Assembly: GCF_002282855.1 (NCBI RefSeq)
Contig: NZ_NRIR01000002.1
Location: 1 to 64,000 of the forward strand
DNA: 64,000 nt
Direction: 5' to 3'
Origin: Paraferrimonas sedimenticola
Lineage (GTDB): Bacteria; Pseudomonadota; Gammaproteobacteria; Enterobacterales; Shewanellaceae
Shown: positions 16,162-25,038 of the stretch, in pieces
How positions within the stretch are numbered: position 1 is the first letter of the stretch
Layout: every line of letters begins with the position of its first letter
Notes under the pieces: model-generated
What the model was told of the DNA's origin: nothing
What the model saw: the letters and a program-made list of their open reading frames with translations, nothing else
Database searches by the model: none
Program-made: the position numbers and the translations under genes

Positions 16162-16180
16162 AGAGCTCTGGAGGTCAATA

Positions 16181-16213
16181 AAAAACGGAACTAACTGCCG
16201 GTTCCGTTTTTTT
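16181..16213 (+). terminator. Intrinsic terminator after btuB
   Basis: AAAAACGGAAC (16181-16191) pairs with GTTCCGTTTTT (16201-16211), continuing into TT. Located 20 bases after the btuB stop. Confidence 0.9.
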
Positions 16214-16490
16214 CATATTTTAGTTTCACAGAGGGCACTTGAGAGTTGTCAAAGAACCTGCTTCGTAGGTATTTAATAATGAGGCTCCTCTCATAGGATG
16301 TTTAATTCCTGGGTGTGCTACACAGTATTAGTTTGTATTGTTAGATGTGAGGGTACTTTTTTCTGATGTACGACCTGTACGTCTGTTTCACGCTCTAAAG
16401 CTATTCGCCTAAGTCAATGTACAGTTTGGAGGCGAGCTAAAGTCAATAGGATGACGCAAGCGTTTTGTTTATGAAGGTAATGGATTACAA
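16214..16490. other. Intergenic region before the CHASE2/CHAT operon
   Basis: 277 bases, AT-rich, no convincing gene. It must hold the promoter for the three-gene operon that follows. GAAGGTAATGG at 16471-16481 is the likely ribosome site for the GTG start at 16491. I see no operator I can name. Confidence 0.5.
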
Positions 16491-17840
16491 GTGAATCGCT
16501 TAGCAAGGTGGCTAGAGCGGAACGTTTTAGTTAAATGGTTTGCTCGAACAATTCTTATCGGCACCATATTGATACCTCTAGACTACTATGGCTACCTAGG
16601 CTGGCTGGACGCTACTATCCTAAGGCTCGGCCAGTTCGATGCTTATCATCAGTCGTCGCCAGATAAGAAAAAATTACCGGTTACAGTAATTGAAATTAGC
16701 CAAGAGATGTATGAGGAGTACTTTGAGTATCAGTCTCCTTTGAGTCGTGCGAAATTAGCCGAGATAATCCAGCTAATCTCATTGGCGAACCCTTCCACTC
16801 TAACTATCGACCTAGACCTATCACCGCAGCTTAATTCTCAAGAGCAGAGCCAACTTCTTTATCGACAACTTGGCAGTTTGATTGACGATGGTGTGAGCAT
16901 CAATCTAGCTCTGCCATTTGGGGTGAATACTCGTCAAAAATATCTAGCCAATTTGAGCTGGGTCGATGATATGTGCTCCAGAGGAATAGAGTTCGCTGAG
17001 CCAGTTGTTCTTCACAACAATCGAACCGTTTTAAAAATGGCGAAGGTGTCTGAAGCCATGCCAACTACGCTTTATGAGCAGACTGCTATCGCGAATAAGC
17101 AGCTCGATAAGCGAACTATATGTTCCTGGTCTCTGGATGATCTAACTTCGCCAATTAGTATAAAGTCTCGTCTATTTGAGTCCTCTAGTTCAGCCTCAGC
17201 TATGGTTGATCATCGCACGTTGCAAGTACTCAATGTAAACCTGCTTAGGCAGCTTCAGATCATATCTGTTGAAACTCTTGATGGCTTACGGAAAGTAGTA
17301 GAGAGTTCAAAATGGGATACAGTTTTTCTCGGTGGAGCGTATGGGAACGAGGATTTTTTCTATATTGCTGACCAGAATATCCCAGGGGTCCGTCTTCAGG
17401 CGGTAGAGTATCTCAATATTATTTACCCAGTCGAGACAAGCAATTTAGTAGCACTGTTATTGGAAGTAATTGTTGGGGTAATTTTCATCTTCTTTTTTCA
17501 GGCACTCTGGAAAAACAGACAACGATGCTTATCTATCGGAGCGGGCCAATATGCAACTCGCGTCTTTTTGGATGTCTTGATAATCGGATATACCCTTTTT
17601 TACATCCTCCTTATCGCAGTCTTAATTACTCCTTACTTTCTCACTTACGCCGTTTGGCTGAATCCTGCTCCTATCGTGGCAGCATTAGTGTTTGATTTCT
17701 TATCCCACACAGTAAATCAAACTAGCGAGCAAAAGGGACGGACCAATTATTTTGGTATCAATAAGATCGTTAAATCAATTTCTACAGGAGTGAAGTTATG
17801 TTTCGGGTTTATGGGACTGTGGATCGTCCTTTTTTCCTAG
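16491..17840 (+). CDS. CHASE2-domain membrane protein
   Basis: 449 aa starting with GTG. One membrane helix at about residues 17-36 is followed by a large extracytoplasmic domain (about 40-320) with CHASE2 features: RLGQFDAYHQ, LPVTVIEIS, LTIDLDLSP and, near the end, WDTVFLGGAYGNEDFF followed by PGVRLQAVEYLNI. Three or four helices close the protein (about 324-343, 365-388, 393-412, 436-449). CHASE2 is a periplasmic or extracellular sensor domain usually joined to a kinase, cyclase or CHAT output. Here no cytoplasmic output domain is present, so the output is probably the CHAT lipoprotein two genes on. The next start lies inside its last codons (43-base overlap). Confidence 0.75.
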   Translation: MNRLARWLERNVLVKWFARTILIGTILIPLDYYGYLGWLDATILRLGQFDAYHQSSPDKKKLPVTVIEISQEMYEEYFEYQSPLSRAKLAEIIQLISLANPSTLTIDLDLSPQLNSQEQSQLLYRQLGSLIDDGVSINLALPFGVNTRQKYLANLSWVDDMCSRGIEFAEPVVLHNNRTVLKMAKVSEAMPTTLYEQTAIANKQLDKRTICSWSLDDLTSPISIKSRLFESSSSASAMVDHRTLQVLNVNLLRQLQIISVETLDGLRKVVESSKWDTVFLGGAYGNEDFFYIADQNIPGVRLQAVEYLNIIYPVETSNLVALLLEVIVGVIFIFFFQALWKNRQRCLSIGAGQYATRVFLDVLIIGYTLFYILLIAVLITPYFLTYAVWLNPAPIVAALVFDFLSHTVNQTSEQKGRTNYFGINKIVKSISTGVKLCFGFMGLWIVLFS

Positions 17841-18583
17841 TAATTCTACTGTTTTTTTTACTCGTAACTGGTGAAGCTTCGGCATCCGCGTGTGTCGTTG
17901 ATTCGGCGCAAAAAATTAAGGAAATTGAAGTCTCCGGAGAGTTAGTGGAGTTGCCGTTTATTAGTAAGGATTGCTGCTCTATTTCGAGCCTCTCGGCTTC
18001 AGTTGTCCTTTGCTTTACTAGCGGCAATAAGTGCTATGAAGTTGACTCTCAGAGCGAGTTGAAGAAGCTGCAAGCCTGTGAAGAGCGTCCTAGGCTTGGA
18101 AAGCTCTCTTGGTTACTTAGTGCCCTTAAAGCCACGCCAGGAGAAACTTTAGCTCTGCAAAGAAGCGATGAGCCGAAGCGGTTAACTGGCTATCCGTATA
18201 ACGACGTGCTAGCTACCAACCGCTTTACCTTGTTCAAACCACTGTCCTTGGAAGGTGCCTCTAGATTTGTTTTGTTTTCCGAAGAAGGGGTAGAGCTAGA
18301 CTCTCTGCCTTTCGACTCTCAGGTGATCAAAATAAACACTTCCAATTTGGAAAATAATCGCTCCTATCAATGGAAGATCTACAACGACGGTCTTGCTTTG
18401 TATTCGGGTGACTTCTTTTTGGCATCCGAACAGGGATTGAACGAAGAGCTGCTTAATCTAATTAACACCTATCGGCGGGGCGAACTATCTCAAGCTCAAA
18501 TTCTCTCCTTATCGCTGGAGCTATACGATCATGGATTTAAGTTTAACGCTTACCAAATACTGAATTACAAAAATAAACGCTAA
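17798..18583 (+). CDS. Secreted accessory protein of the CHASE2/CHAT operon, uncharacterised
   Basis: 261 aa, starting inside the CHASE2 gene with AGGAG well placed at about 17786-17790. A hydrophobic leader (FFLVILLFFLLVTGEASA) suggests a Sec signal with cleavage near residue 30. The mature part is rich in Cys near its N-terminus (five within about 50 residues), then RPRLGKLSWLLSALKATPG and a beta-rich segment ending in RSYQWKIYNDG and YSGDFF. That final layout recalls the DUF928-type proteins found beside CHASE2/CHAT genes in cyanobacteria. I could not verify homology. It probably acts in the periplasm with its neighbours. Confidence 0.7.
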   Translation: MFRVYGTVDRPFFLVILLFFLLVTGEASASACVVDSAQKIKEIEVSGELVELPFISKDCCSISSLSASVVLCFTSGNKCYEVDSQSELKKLQACEERPRLGKLSWLLSALKATPGETLALQRSDEPKRLTGYPYNDVLATNRFTLFKPLSLEGASRFVLFSEEGVELDSLPFDSQVIKINTSNLENNRSYQWKIYNDGLALYSGDFFLASEQGLNEELLNLINTYRRGELSQAQILSLSLELYDHGFKFNAYQILNYKNKR

Positions 18584-18603
18584 AAAAAGGAGCCTTTAGG
18601 GCG

Positions 18604-21414
18604 ATGAAAAAAAAGTTATTGGCTACAGGGATAAGCCTAGCATTGACTCTGAATTTGTCAGGATGTGCATCAGCTCTGGTTGATGTTTCTAAATATCAAA
18701 TGCCCAGTCAATTTGGGATGCCGAATATTGATCAGAGTACTCCTGCTGGAAAACTCGCACAATTGGAAATTGAAGCTAAAAACCTTGATGTGAGAGCACA
18801 TGATGAGACTCGCGTCGCCAAATGGGAAGAAGCCTACAGTTTGGTAAAGTCAATGGACCAGCAAGAAACTGAGCGAAATGTGTCAGTGGGTGGCGGGTAC
18901 TTTATGTTGAATAATGATCCTCGTAAGAGTGAATCTCGGGAAGGTGAGATTGCGCTAAAAACTGCTGAGGCGAATGCTTTTTTTGGCAATCTGCAGCGCG
19001 CAAAAGACATCATTTATGAGCAGATCTCAGCTGATTCCAATTCCAAAACCTTAATCAAAAAGGGTTTTGACCCGAACCTCGTTAATTTATTGGCTCGAGT
19101 CCAATTCGCCGGTAATGATTTAGAGGGCCTAAGAACCACTTGCCAAGCACTTTCTCCACACGTAAAGCAAAGCATCGAGATGCATAGTAGTTCTAGCGAT
19201 GACTTCAAAAATTGGAGAACTAACCTTCTGAAAGCACATGCATTAATTAACTGTGCAGACATGCTTTACAAGCTTGGTGACAAAGAACTGTCGACTGAGA
19301 TGTTTGCGGTAACTAGCGATTATGTTCTCAAAGACTTGGCAGAAACACGAACATCCAAAGGTAAAGCTGGCTTCGAACAGTTTGCTGGCATGTTGTCAGC
19401 CGTTGTACGCGAAGCAAAAACAGTAGGAAAAGCTACTTTCAGTGAAGTTTCTTACAATATTCCTGAAAATGACAGACCACTTTATGAGCTAAGACTTCGA
19501 CTGCAACCTGTCGACGTCCGTGAACTCTACGGTAACTCGCTGTTGGCGGTGATAATGTCTGATTCAAGTAGCGCTCAAAGAGATGAATCTTTGAATGGGC
19601 TACTTGAGTTATTTGATCAAAAGGCATTTAGAGTTCAAAACCCTGAGTTTCAGCTGGCTAAGGGCGAAAACGATGGGATGCTGTCGTCGGCAACTGATGA
19701 AATCAACTACCAGAAGTTGGCAACGTATTATCTCAGCCAATCTGACAAAAAATCTACAGTCGATTACTTCAACAAAGCCATGGACGCCTCTGACAAAAGG
19801 TTATTGGAGTGGTCAGCGACCCTGAGTAACGACAATTTAGGCGTTTTGTTGGAGACCAGAAGGAAATCCATAGACTTTTTGCTTTCAGAACTAGCTCGAG
19901 CTCCGACAAACCCTGAATTGACTGAGCTTGCATTCGCAGCTGTAGGTAAAACCAAAAACATTGAAACAAATTTGAGTACTTACTTATCGTCGGCGGTATA
20001 TAAGCGAGGGGACGCGAGCGATATTCGAGAGTATCAAGAACTCATGGCACTAGAGCTCGAGCTGAAGAACCTTTCCGGCAATGGCGGAGGGGTCTCACAA
20101 GATTACATGGATAAGAAGGAAACACAGCTCGCCCTGACGCGCCGTGTAAAAGAAAAGTTTGCAAGCGATATTCAAGCTCAATTTTATAAAGATACTGCTC
20201 CAATAGACGTTTCTAGCAAGCGCGCGAAAGCCATTGAATCAGGCACAGTCTTCTTAGACTTTGTTAAATATACGAATATTGAAGCTGAACCTTTGTATCC
20301 GATGCTGGCTCGGGGACAACAGCACTACGGGGTATTTATAGTTCAGCAGAACGAAATTAAGTTCGTAGATATTGGGCAAGCTAACGAAATTGATACTGAA
20401 GTCGCGACATATGTAGCGAGTATTAAACAGCCATCGACCCGCGCGGAACAATCAAAGATTGAAGAACAAGCTCATGCGCTTTATCGCCTGCTGCTTGCTC
20501 CCTTATTCCCGAGCAACGAGTTAGCTAAAGGCCAGATTATTGTCTCTCCTGATAGTGAACTCGGTGGTTTGCCGTTTGAGACATTGAATAGTGGGCAGAA
20601 TCTTCTGATATCCACCCACCTCATTCGCTATGTCACCTCATCTAGAGCCTTAGCTGCGGACCCGAATACTCGTAACACCAATAATACTGCAGCTGTTGTA
20701 GCTGGCCCTGATTATGGCAGCCCCCAGTCTACAATTCACACCGGAGAGAAAGTTGCTACGAGGAGCAGAGGTTCGTTTTTACCCTTACCAGGAATTGAGT
20801 TAGAAAGAGACTTCGTCAAAGGTGCTCTGGAAAAATCTGATATAGAAGTCAGAGTCTTGCAAGGGCTTGATGCTTCTGAAAAGAACGTTCGTGCATTGAA
20901 GTCTCCTCGTTTCCTACACATAGCCTCTCACGGGTTTGCAAATGAAGCCGTTGATAATGTTGTAAAGGTCGATCCTAACACTGTCTCTGTTAGCTACGGC
21001 AGTAGCACTATGAGTACGGGTGTCGCGCTTGCGGGAGCGAATATCAGTGGCAAAGAATCGTTCAGCCTTGATGGTATTCTGTACTGGCATGAACTGGCCT
21101 CAATGGATTTGAAAGATACCGAGTTAGTTGTGCTATCTGCGTGTGATACTGCTATCGGCGACCAGTTGAATGGGCAAGCTACCTCAGGACTACGACGAGC
21201 CATCGAAGTATCTGGCGCCGCTTCGTCTGTCACGACGCTTTGGTCAATACCTAACGAGGAAACGATTGATTTAGTGGTCGATTTCTACGACGTTGGCGTC
21301 AAAGTTCAAAGTTTTGCTGAGTCTTTGAGGAATGCTAAGTTGAAACTGATAGAAACGAATAGCAGCCCTTACTACTGGGGAGCTTTTATTCTAACTGAGT
21401 CTACCCTCAACTAA
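18604..21414 (+). CDS. Lipoprotein with C-terminal CHAT caspase-like protease domain
   Basis: 936 aa. Lipobox LNLSGC makes Cys21 the lipidated residue; Ala at +2 favours outer-membrane sorting. Residues about 40-560 are mainly helical and TPR-like. The C-terminal third is a CHAT domain (caspase HetF associated with TPRs): SPDSELGGLPFETL, then the dyad His776 in HIASHG and Cys847 in VVLSACDT, then AASSVTTLWSIP and YYWGAFIL. Both catalytic residues are present, so it should be an active cysteine peptidase. Unlike most CHAT proteases, which are cytoplasmic, this one is predicted to sit on the periplasmic side. AAGGAG precedes the start, 20 bases after the accessory gene. Confidence 0.85.
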   Translation: MKKKLLATGISLALTLNLSGCASALVDVSKYQMPSQFGMPNIDQSTPAGKLAQLEIEAKNLDVRAHDETRVAKWEEAYSLVKSMDQQETERNVSVGGGYFMLNNDPRKSESREGEIALKTAEANAFFGNLQRAKDIIYEQISADSNSKTLIKKGFDPNLVNLLARVQFAGNDLEGLRTTCQALSPHVKQSIEMHSSSSDDFKNWRTNLLKAHALINCADMLYKLGDKELSTEMFAVTSDYVLKDLAETRTSKGKAGFEQFAGMLSAVVREAKTVGKATFSEVSYNIPENDRPLYELRLRLQPVDVRELYGNSLLAVIMSDSSSAQRDESLNGLLELFDQKAFRVQNPEFQLAKGENDGMLSSATDEINYQKLATYYLSQSDKKSTVDYFNKAMDASDKRLLEWSATLSNDNLGVLLETRRKSIDFLLSELARAPTNPELTELAFAAVGKTKNIETNLSTYLSSAVYKRGDASDIREYQELMALELELKNLSGNGGGVSQDYMDKKETQLALTRRVKEKFASDIQAQFYKDTAPIDVSSKRAKAIESGTVFLDFVKYTNIEAEPLYPMLARGQQHYGVFIVQQNEIKFVDIGQANEIDTEVATYVASIKQPSTRAEQSKIEEQAHALYRLLLAPLFPSNELAKGQIIVSPDSELGGLPFETLNSGQNLLISTHLIRYVTSSRALAADPNTRNTNNTAAVVAGPDYGSPQSTIHTGEKVATRSRGSFLPLPGIELERDFVKGALEKSDIEVRVLQGLDASEKNVRALKSPRFLHIASHGFANEAVDNVVKVDPNTVSVSYGSSTMSTGVALAGANISGKESFSLDGILYWHELASMDLKDTELVVLSACDTAIGDQLNGQATSGLRRAIEVSGAASSVTTLWSIPNEETIDLVVDFYDVGVKVQSFAESLRNAKLKLIETNSSPYYWGAFILTESTLN

Positions 21415-21437
21415 CTTCGAGTAAGGAACGCATATTC

Positions 21438-21480
21438 GAGAGCAGCTGGATCAGCGTATTCACTGCTCTCAGTTCTTAGT
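21438..21480 (+). terminator. Probable terminator of the CHAT operon
   Basis: GAGAGCAG (21438-21445) pairs perfectly with CTGCTCTC (21463-21470) over a 17-base loop. AGTTCTTAGTTTCTC follows, a poor but T-rich tail. Confidence 0.5.
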
Positions 21481-21606
21481 TTCTCGCTAAAGGAAAAGTA
21501 GAAACCCCATCAACGCAAATCTGAATGTCGAGGGCAGCATTTGTTGGACTGCAACCGCATAATTTGAATTGCAACAATAGCTTAAGAGCGAGGATGAGAG
21601 TTCTTG

Positions 21607-22512
21607 TTAATCAGACTGATGTTTGGACGGGATCTCTGTTAACAACTGCCACAACTTTTTGGCCACCGGCCCAGGTGTGTGTCGACTCAACCTAACCAAC
21701 TGATAATCAAGCTGGATTTCGCTGGCCATATCCTGAGTCTCAATCACCTGCAATTGGCCGCCATCGAGGTGGGAATTTATCAAGTGCATGGGCAACCGCC
21801 CCCAGCCTGCACCCGCCAGAATTAGCGACAACTTGCTAGCAAAATCATTGACGTACCAACGCCTTTGATCGCTGGAAACGTCTAGCTCGTGACCGGCGGT
21901 CATCGAGCCAGAATCCTGCACCACGATTTGATTATCGTTGATTAGCTGGCGCACGCTCTCAAGCTTTGGGTGACGTGCTAGTAAATCTGGTGAGGCGACG
22001 TTGACCATGCGGCCTTGCCCTATACAGTGACTAGAGACGGGCACTTGGTGAGTTAACTGTGGGTGCACGGGGGTAATCGCCAGATCCACCGATTGATTCG
22101 ACAAGCGTTCAAAGGCCCCAGATAAATACTCCTGGTGTAACACCACGCGAGTGTGCGGATGTTGATGCTGCACTGTCTGTAGTTGTTTGGCGATGGTGTG
22201 AATCGGAAACGACGCTTCGATGGCTATGGTCACCTGTTTCTCTTCGCCTTGGCCAAAGGCGCGGGCGGCGTCGATTAGCTGTGCGTGATGCTCTAACAGT
22301 TGGCGAGCTTTCCGAGCGATAGCTTGGCCTGAATCACTTAGCTGCAGCCGATAACCACTACGGTCAAATAACTCGATACCCAGCTGAGTTTCCAACTGTT
22401 TTAAGGCGTTAGTCAGCGCCGGTTGCGACTTGTGTACCACCTCGGCGGCTTGAGCCAATGAGGTGCACTCGCTGACGGCTTTTAGAATTTTCAGTTGGTC
22501 GATGCTAGCCAC
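21607..22512 (-). CDS. LysR-family transcriptional regulator
   Basis: 301 aa starting with GTG, AAGAG ten bases upstream. N-terminal HTH (about 1-60: SLAQAAEVVHKSQPALTNA, LGIELFDRSG) and effector domain. It is divergent from the DoxX-like gene at 22618 across 105 bases, the standard place for its target. It is unlike the LysR group at 2300-9059. The inducer is unknown. Confidence 0.9.
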   Translation of the reverse strand: MASIDQLKILKAVSECTSLAQAAEVVHKSQPALTNALKQLETQLGIELFDRSGYRLQLSDSGQAIARKARQLLEHHAQLIDAARAFGQGEEKQVTIAIEASFPIHTIAKQLQTVQHQHPHTRVVLHQEYLSGAFERLSNQSVDLAITPVHPQLTHQVPVSSHCIGQGRMVNVASPDLLARHPKLESVRQLINDNQIVVQDSGSMTAGHELDVSSDQRRWYVNDFASKLSLILAGAGWGRLPMHLINSHLDGGQLQVIETQDMASEIQLDYQLVRLSRHTPGPVAKKLWQLLTEIPSKHQSD

Positions 22513-22617
22513 TTTATAACTCTTGATTATGATTTTGATTGAAAATAATAAATATTAATTAAGTTTAGGTCACGAAATAATGAACCCGTTGATAATTACG
22601 AACGGGACATCAAAACC
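22513..22617. promoter_or_regulatory. Divergent LysR/DoxX promoter region
   Basis: 105 AT-rich bases (AATAATAAATATTAATTAAG near 22546-22565) between the LysR and DoxX-like genes. AT-rich partial dyads are typical of LysR sites, but I cannot assign a T-N11-A operator with confidence. Confidence 0.45.
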
Positions 22618-23010
22618 ATGAACACAGTAAAAACGATTCTAAAGTATCTACCTTTGGTACTGCTTTCGGCTGTCATGCTATACGGCGGTGGCGCTAAGGT
22701 GGTAGGCGTGCCAGAAATGCATCAAAGCTTTGCCATGATGGGCTTACCGAGTTGGTTCGGCTACTTTATTGGTGCTGCAGAGGTGGCCGCTGCAATTGGC
22801 CTGTGGATCCCACGCTTAAGTGCTTGGGCGGCAGCGGGTCTGGTGCCTATTATGATTGGCGCGGCATACTTCCACATAGCCTTTGAGATTCCATCGGCTA
22901 CTCCTGCGCTGGTGTTCATCGGGATTGCTAGTTATGTTGTGGCATGGATGCGCAAACAAGCGCTGTGGCTAACGCCCGCAACTGATTCAATGATTGGAAA
23001 AAACGCTTGA
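22618..23010 (+). CDS. DoxX-like four-helix membrane protein
   Basis: 130 aa with four hydrophobic helices and the DoxX-family pattern GGGAKVVGVPEMHQSFAMMG, then WFGYFIGAAEVAAAIGLWIP and a GAAYFHI segment. DoxX-like proteins sit in the inner membrane, and several are linked to thiol or quinone redox stress; the exact role here is unknown. It shares four bases with cobQ downstream and is divergent from a LysR regulator, so LysR control could extend to cobQ. Confidence 0.82.
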   Translation: MNTVKTILKYLPLVLLSAVMLYGGGAKVVGVPEMHQSFAMMGLPSWFGYFIGAAEVAAAIGLWIPRLSAWAAAGLVPIMIGAAYFHIAFEIPSATPALVFIGIASYVVAWMRKQALWLTPATDSMIGKNA

Positions 23011-24449
23011 AACTCATGATTCAAGGCACCGCAAGCGACGCGGGTAAAAGCGTCGCAGTGGCTGCATTAGGACGAGCGTTTGCTCGCAAAGGGTTAAGGG
23101 TTGCTCCCTTTAAACCGCAAAACATGGCGCTAAATAGCGCGGTTACCAAAGATGGCGGCGAGATTGGCCGCTCGCAGGCGCTGCAAGCCATGGCTTGTGG
23201 CGTCGAGCCTTTGGTGGACATGAATCCTGTATTGCTTAAGCCCAACTCAGATGTGGGCGCGCAGGTGATAGTGCAGGGTAAGGCTATTGGTAATTATCAG
23301 GCACAAGAGTATCAGGCTTTAAAGCCGAAGCTTCTCAAACAAGTGGTAGAGAGTTTTGAGAGTTTGTGTGACTCACATCAGTTGGTACTGGCCGAAGGTG
23401 CCGGCTCTCCCGCGGAAATTAATCTGCGCGAAGGGGATATCGCTAATATGGGCTTTGCCCTTGCGGCCAATTGCCCGGTAGTGATCATTGCTGACATTGA
23501 TAAGGGTGGGGTGTTTGCTCAATTGCTTGGTACTTATCAGTTGCTAAGCACTGAAGAGCAGGCCCTGGTCAAAGGCTTTATCATCAATCGATTTCGCGGC
23601 GACCCTAGCTTGCTAGAGTCCGGCTTAGACTGGCTAACCGAGCAGACCGGCGTGCCGGTTCTGGGCGTAGTGCCTTACGTGCAAGGACTGCAAGTGTCTG
23701 CTGAAGATGCCATCGAGCAAACCAACGCCAATCAGGGCTTGTTTCGAGTGGTGGTGGCCACCTTGCCACGAATTTCCAATCACACCGACTTTGATCCGCT
23801 GCGCCGCCACCCGCAAGTCGAGTTGGTGTTCGCCGCTCCAGAGCAGCCTTTGCCGCCCGCTGACCTGATTATTATTCCTGGCTCGAAAAGTGTTCGCGCC
23901 GATTTGGCCTCGCTCAGAAAATGGGGTTGGGATGCACAAATTGCCAAGCATTTGAGATACGGCGGTAAGTTGATGGGGATTTGTGGTGGACTGCAAATCT
24001 TGGGCAATAGCATTGATGACCCACAAGGCGTCGAAGGTCAGCCAGGTAGCTCAAAAGGTTTGGGATACCTGTCGATACGGACCAAATTACAAGCTGACAA
24101 AGCCTTAGAGCAAGTCAGTGGTCACCTGACTATTGGCGAGCGTCGCGCCGAGTTTGAAGGATATGAAATTCACGCCGGAAGCAGTGACATCAGCGAACAC
24201 CAACCATTTCTTACCAATGGTAAAAACGAAGGTGCAGTCAGTGCAGACAACCAGGTGATAGCCACCTATGTGCACGGAATCTTCGATAAGGCAGAGGCCT
24301 GCCAAACTCTGCTCAACTGGGCAGGATTGGACGCTCAGCGCCAGCTCGACCAGCAAGCGCATTTACAAACTGAGCTCGACCGTCTAGCGGATGCGTTTGA
24401 AGAGGCTATCGACCTAGAGGCACTGCAACAAATACTAAAAGCGGGTTAG
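23007..24449 (+). CDS. cobQ: Cobyric acid synthase CobQ
   Basis: Glutamine-dependent amidase that converts adenosylcobyrinic a,c-diamide to cobyric acid by four amidations. N-terminal dethiobiotin-synthetase-like ATPase domain ([12 protein letters not shown]-loop, [17 protein letters not shown]) and a C-terminal class-I glutaminase domain with the nucleophile in GICGGLQ and His in TYVHGIFD. 480 aa if started at the TTG at 23007, overlapping the DoxX stop, with GGA 8 bases upstream; the ATG at 23016 is the alternative. No other cobalamin gene is adjacent, apart from btuB 7 kb away under a cobalamin riboswitch. Confidence 0.95.
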   Translation: MKLMIQGTASDAGKSVAVAALGRAFARKGLRVAPFKPQNMALNSAVTKDGGEIGRSQALQAMACGVEPLVDMNPVLLKPNSDVGAQVIVQGKAIGNYQAQEYQALKPKLLKQVVESFESLCDSHQLVLAEGAGSPAEINLREGDIANMGFALAANCPVVIIADIDKGGVFAQLLGTYQLLSTEEQALVKGFIINRFRGDPSLLESGLDWLTEQTGVPVLGVVPYVQGLQVSAEDAIEQTNANQGLFRVVVATLPRISNHTDFDPLRRHPQVELVFAAPEQPLPPADLIIIPGSKSVRADLASLRKWGWDAQIAKHLRYGGKLMGICGGLQILGNSIDDPQGVEGQPGSSKGLGYLSIRTKLQADKALEQVSGHLTIGERRAEFEGYEIHAGSSDISEHQPFLTNGKNEGAVSADNQVIATYVHGIFDKAEACQTLLNWAGLDAQRQLDQQAHLQTELDRLADAFEEAIDLEALQQILKAG

Positions 24450-24910
24450 ACCGCGCCGTCGTAGCCGTTTTGACGCCAGGCCTCGTAGCTGATGATGGCC
24501 ACCGCGTTGCTCAGGTTAAGACTGCGACTGTTGGCTTGCATGGGAATGCGCAGGCGTTGCTCAAGTGGCGTGGCCTGAATGATGTCATCCGGCAGTCCGC
24601 GAGTTTCTGGGCCAAACAGCAGCACGTCACCGGGGGCAAAGCTAAGCTCTGAATGGGGGCGTGAACCCTTGGTGGTGCAGGCGAAAATGCGCTTGCCAGC
24701 CATCGCCTCGGCAAAGGCTTCAAAGTTGGCGTGGCGCTGGACTTTGGCCAAGTCGCTGTAATCCAAACCGGCTCGACGAAGTTTTTTCTCTTCCAAATCA
24801 AACCCTAGCGGCTCAATAAGATGTAGCTGGCAGCCGTTATTGGCGCACAGGCGAATGATGTTGCCCGTATTGGGAGCAATTTCTGGTTCGTAGAGAGCGA
24901 TGTGGAACAT
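24446..24910 (-). CDS. trmL: tRNA (cytidine/uridine-34-2'-O)-methyltransferase TrmL
   Basis: 154-aa SPOUT methyltransferase that 2'-O-methylates the wobble base of tRNA-Leu isoacceptors. It has the trefoil-knot motifs [24 protein letters not shown] and [12 protein letters not shown] place the start at the ATG at 24910 ([10 protein letters not shown]), matching the usual family N-terminus; the frame is open 24 codons further up without support. Convergent with cobQ, and the two stop codons overlap (TAG at 24447-24449 on plus, TAA at 24448-24446 on minus). Confidence 0.95.
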   Translation of the reverse strand: MFHIALYEPEIAPNTGNIIRLCANNGCQLHLIEPLGFDLEEKKLRRAGLDYSDLAKVQRHANFEAFAEAMAGKRIFACTTKGSRPHSELSFAPGDVLLFGPETRGLPDDIIQATPLEQRLRIPMQANSRSLNLSNAVAIISYEAWRQNGYDGAV

Positions 24911-25038
24911 GAGATCACCGATAGCACATAAGGGCTGCCAGTATAGTGATTTTGCCCTAAAGCTGCCATCTTGCTGATTCATGGGTTAGGCTGATACAGC
25001 AAAAGCTTAACTTTCAAAGATTCAAGGTGAGGTAGTAC

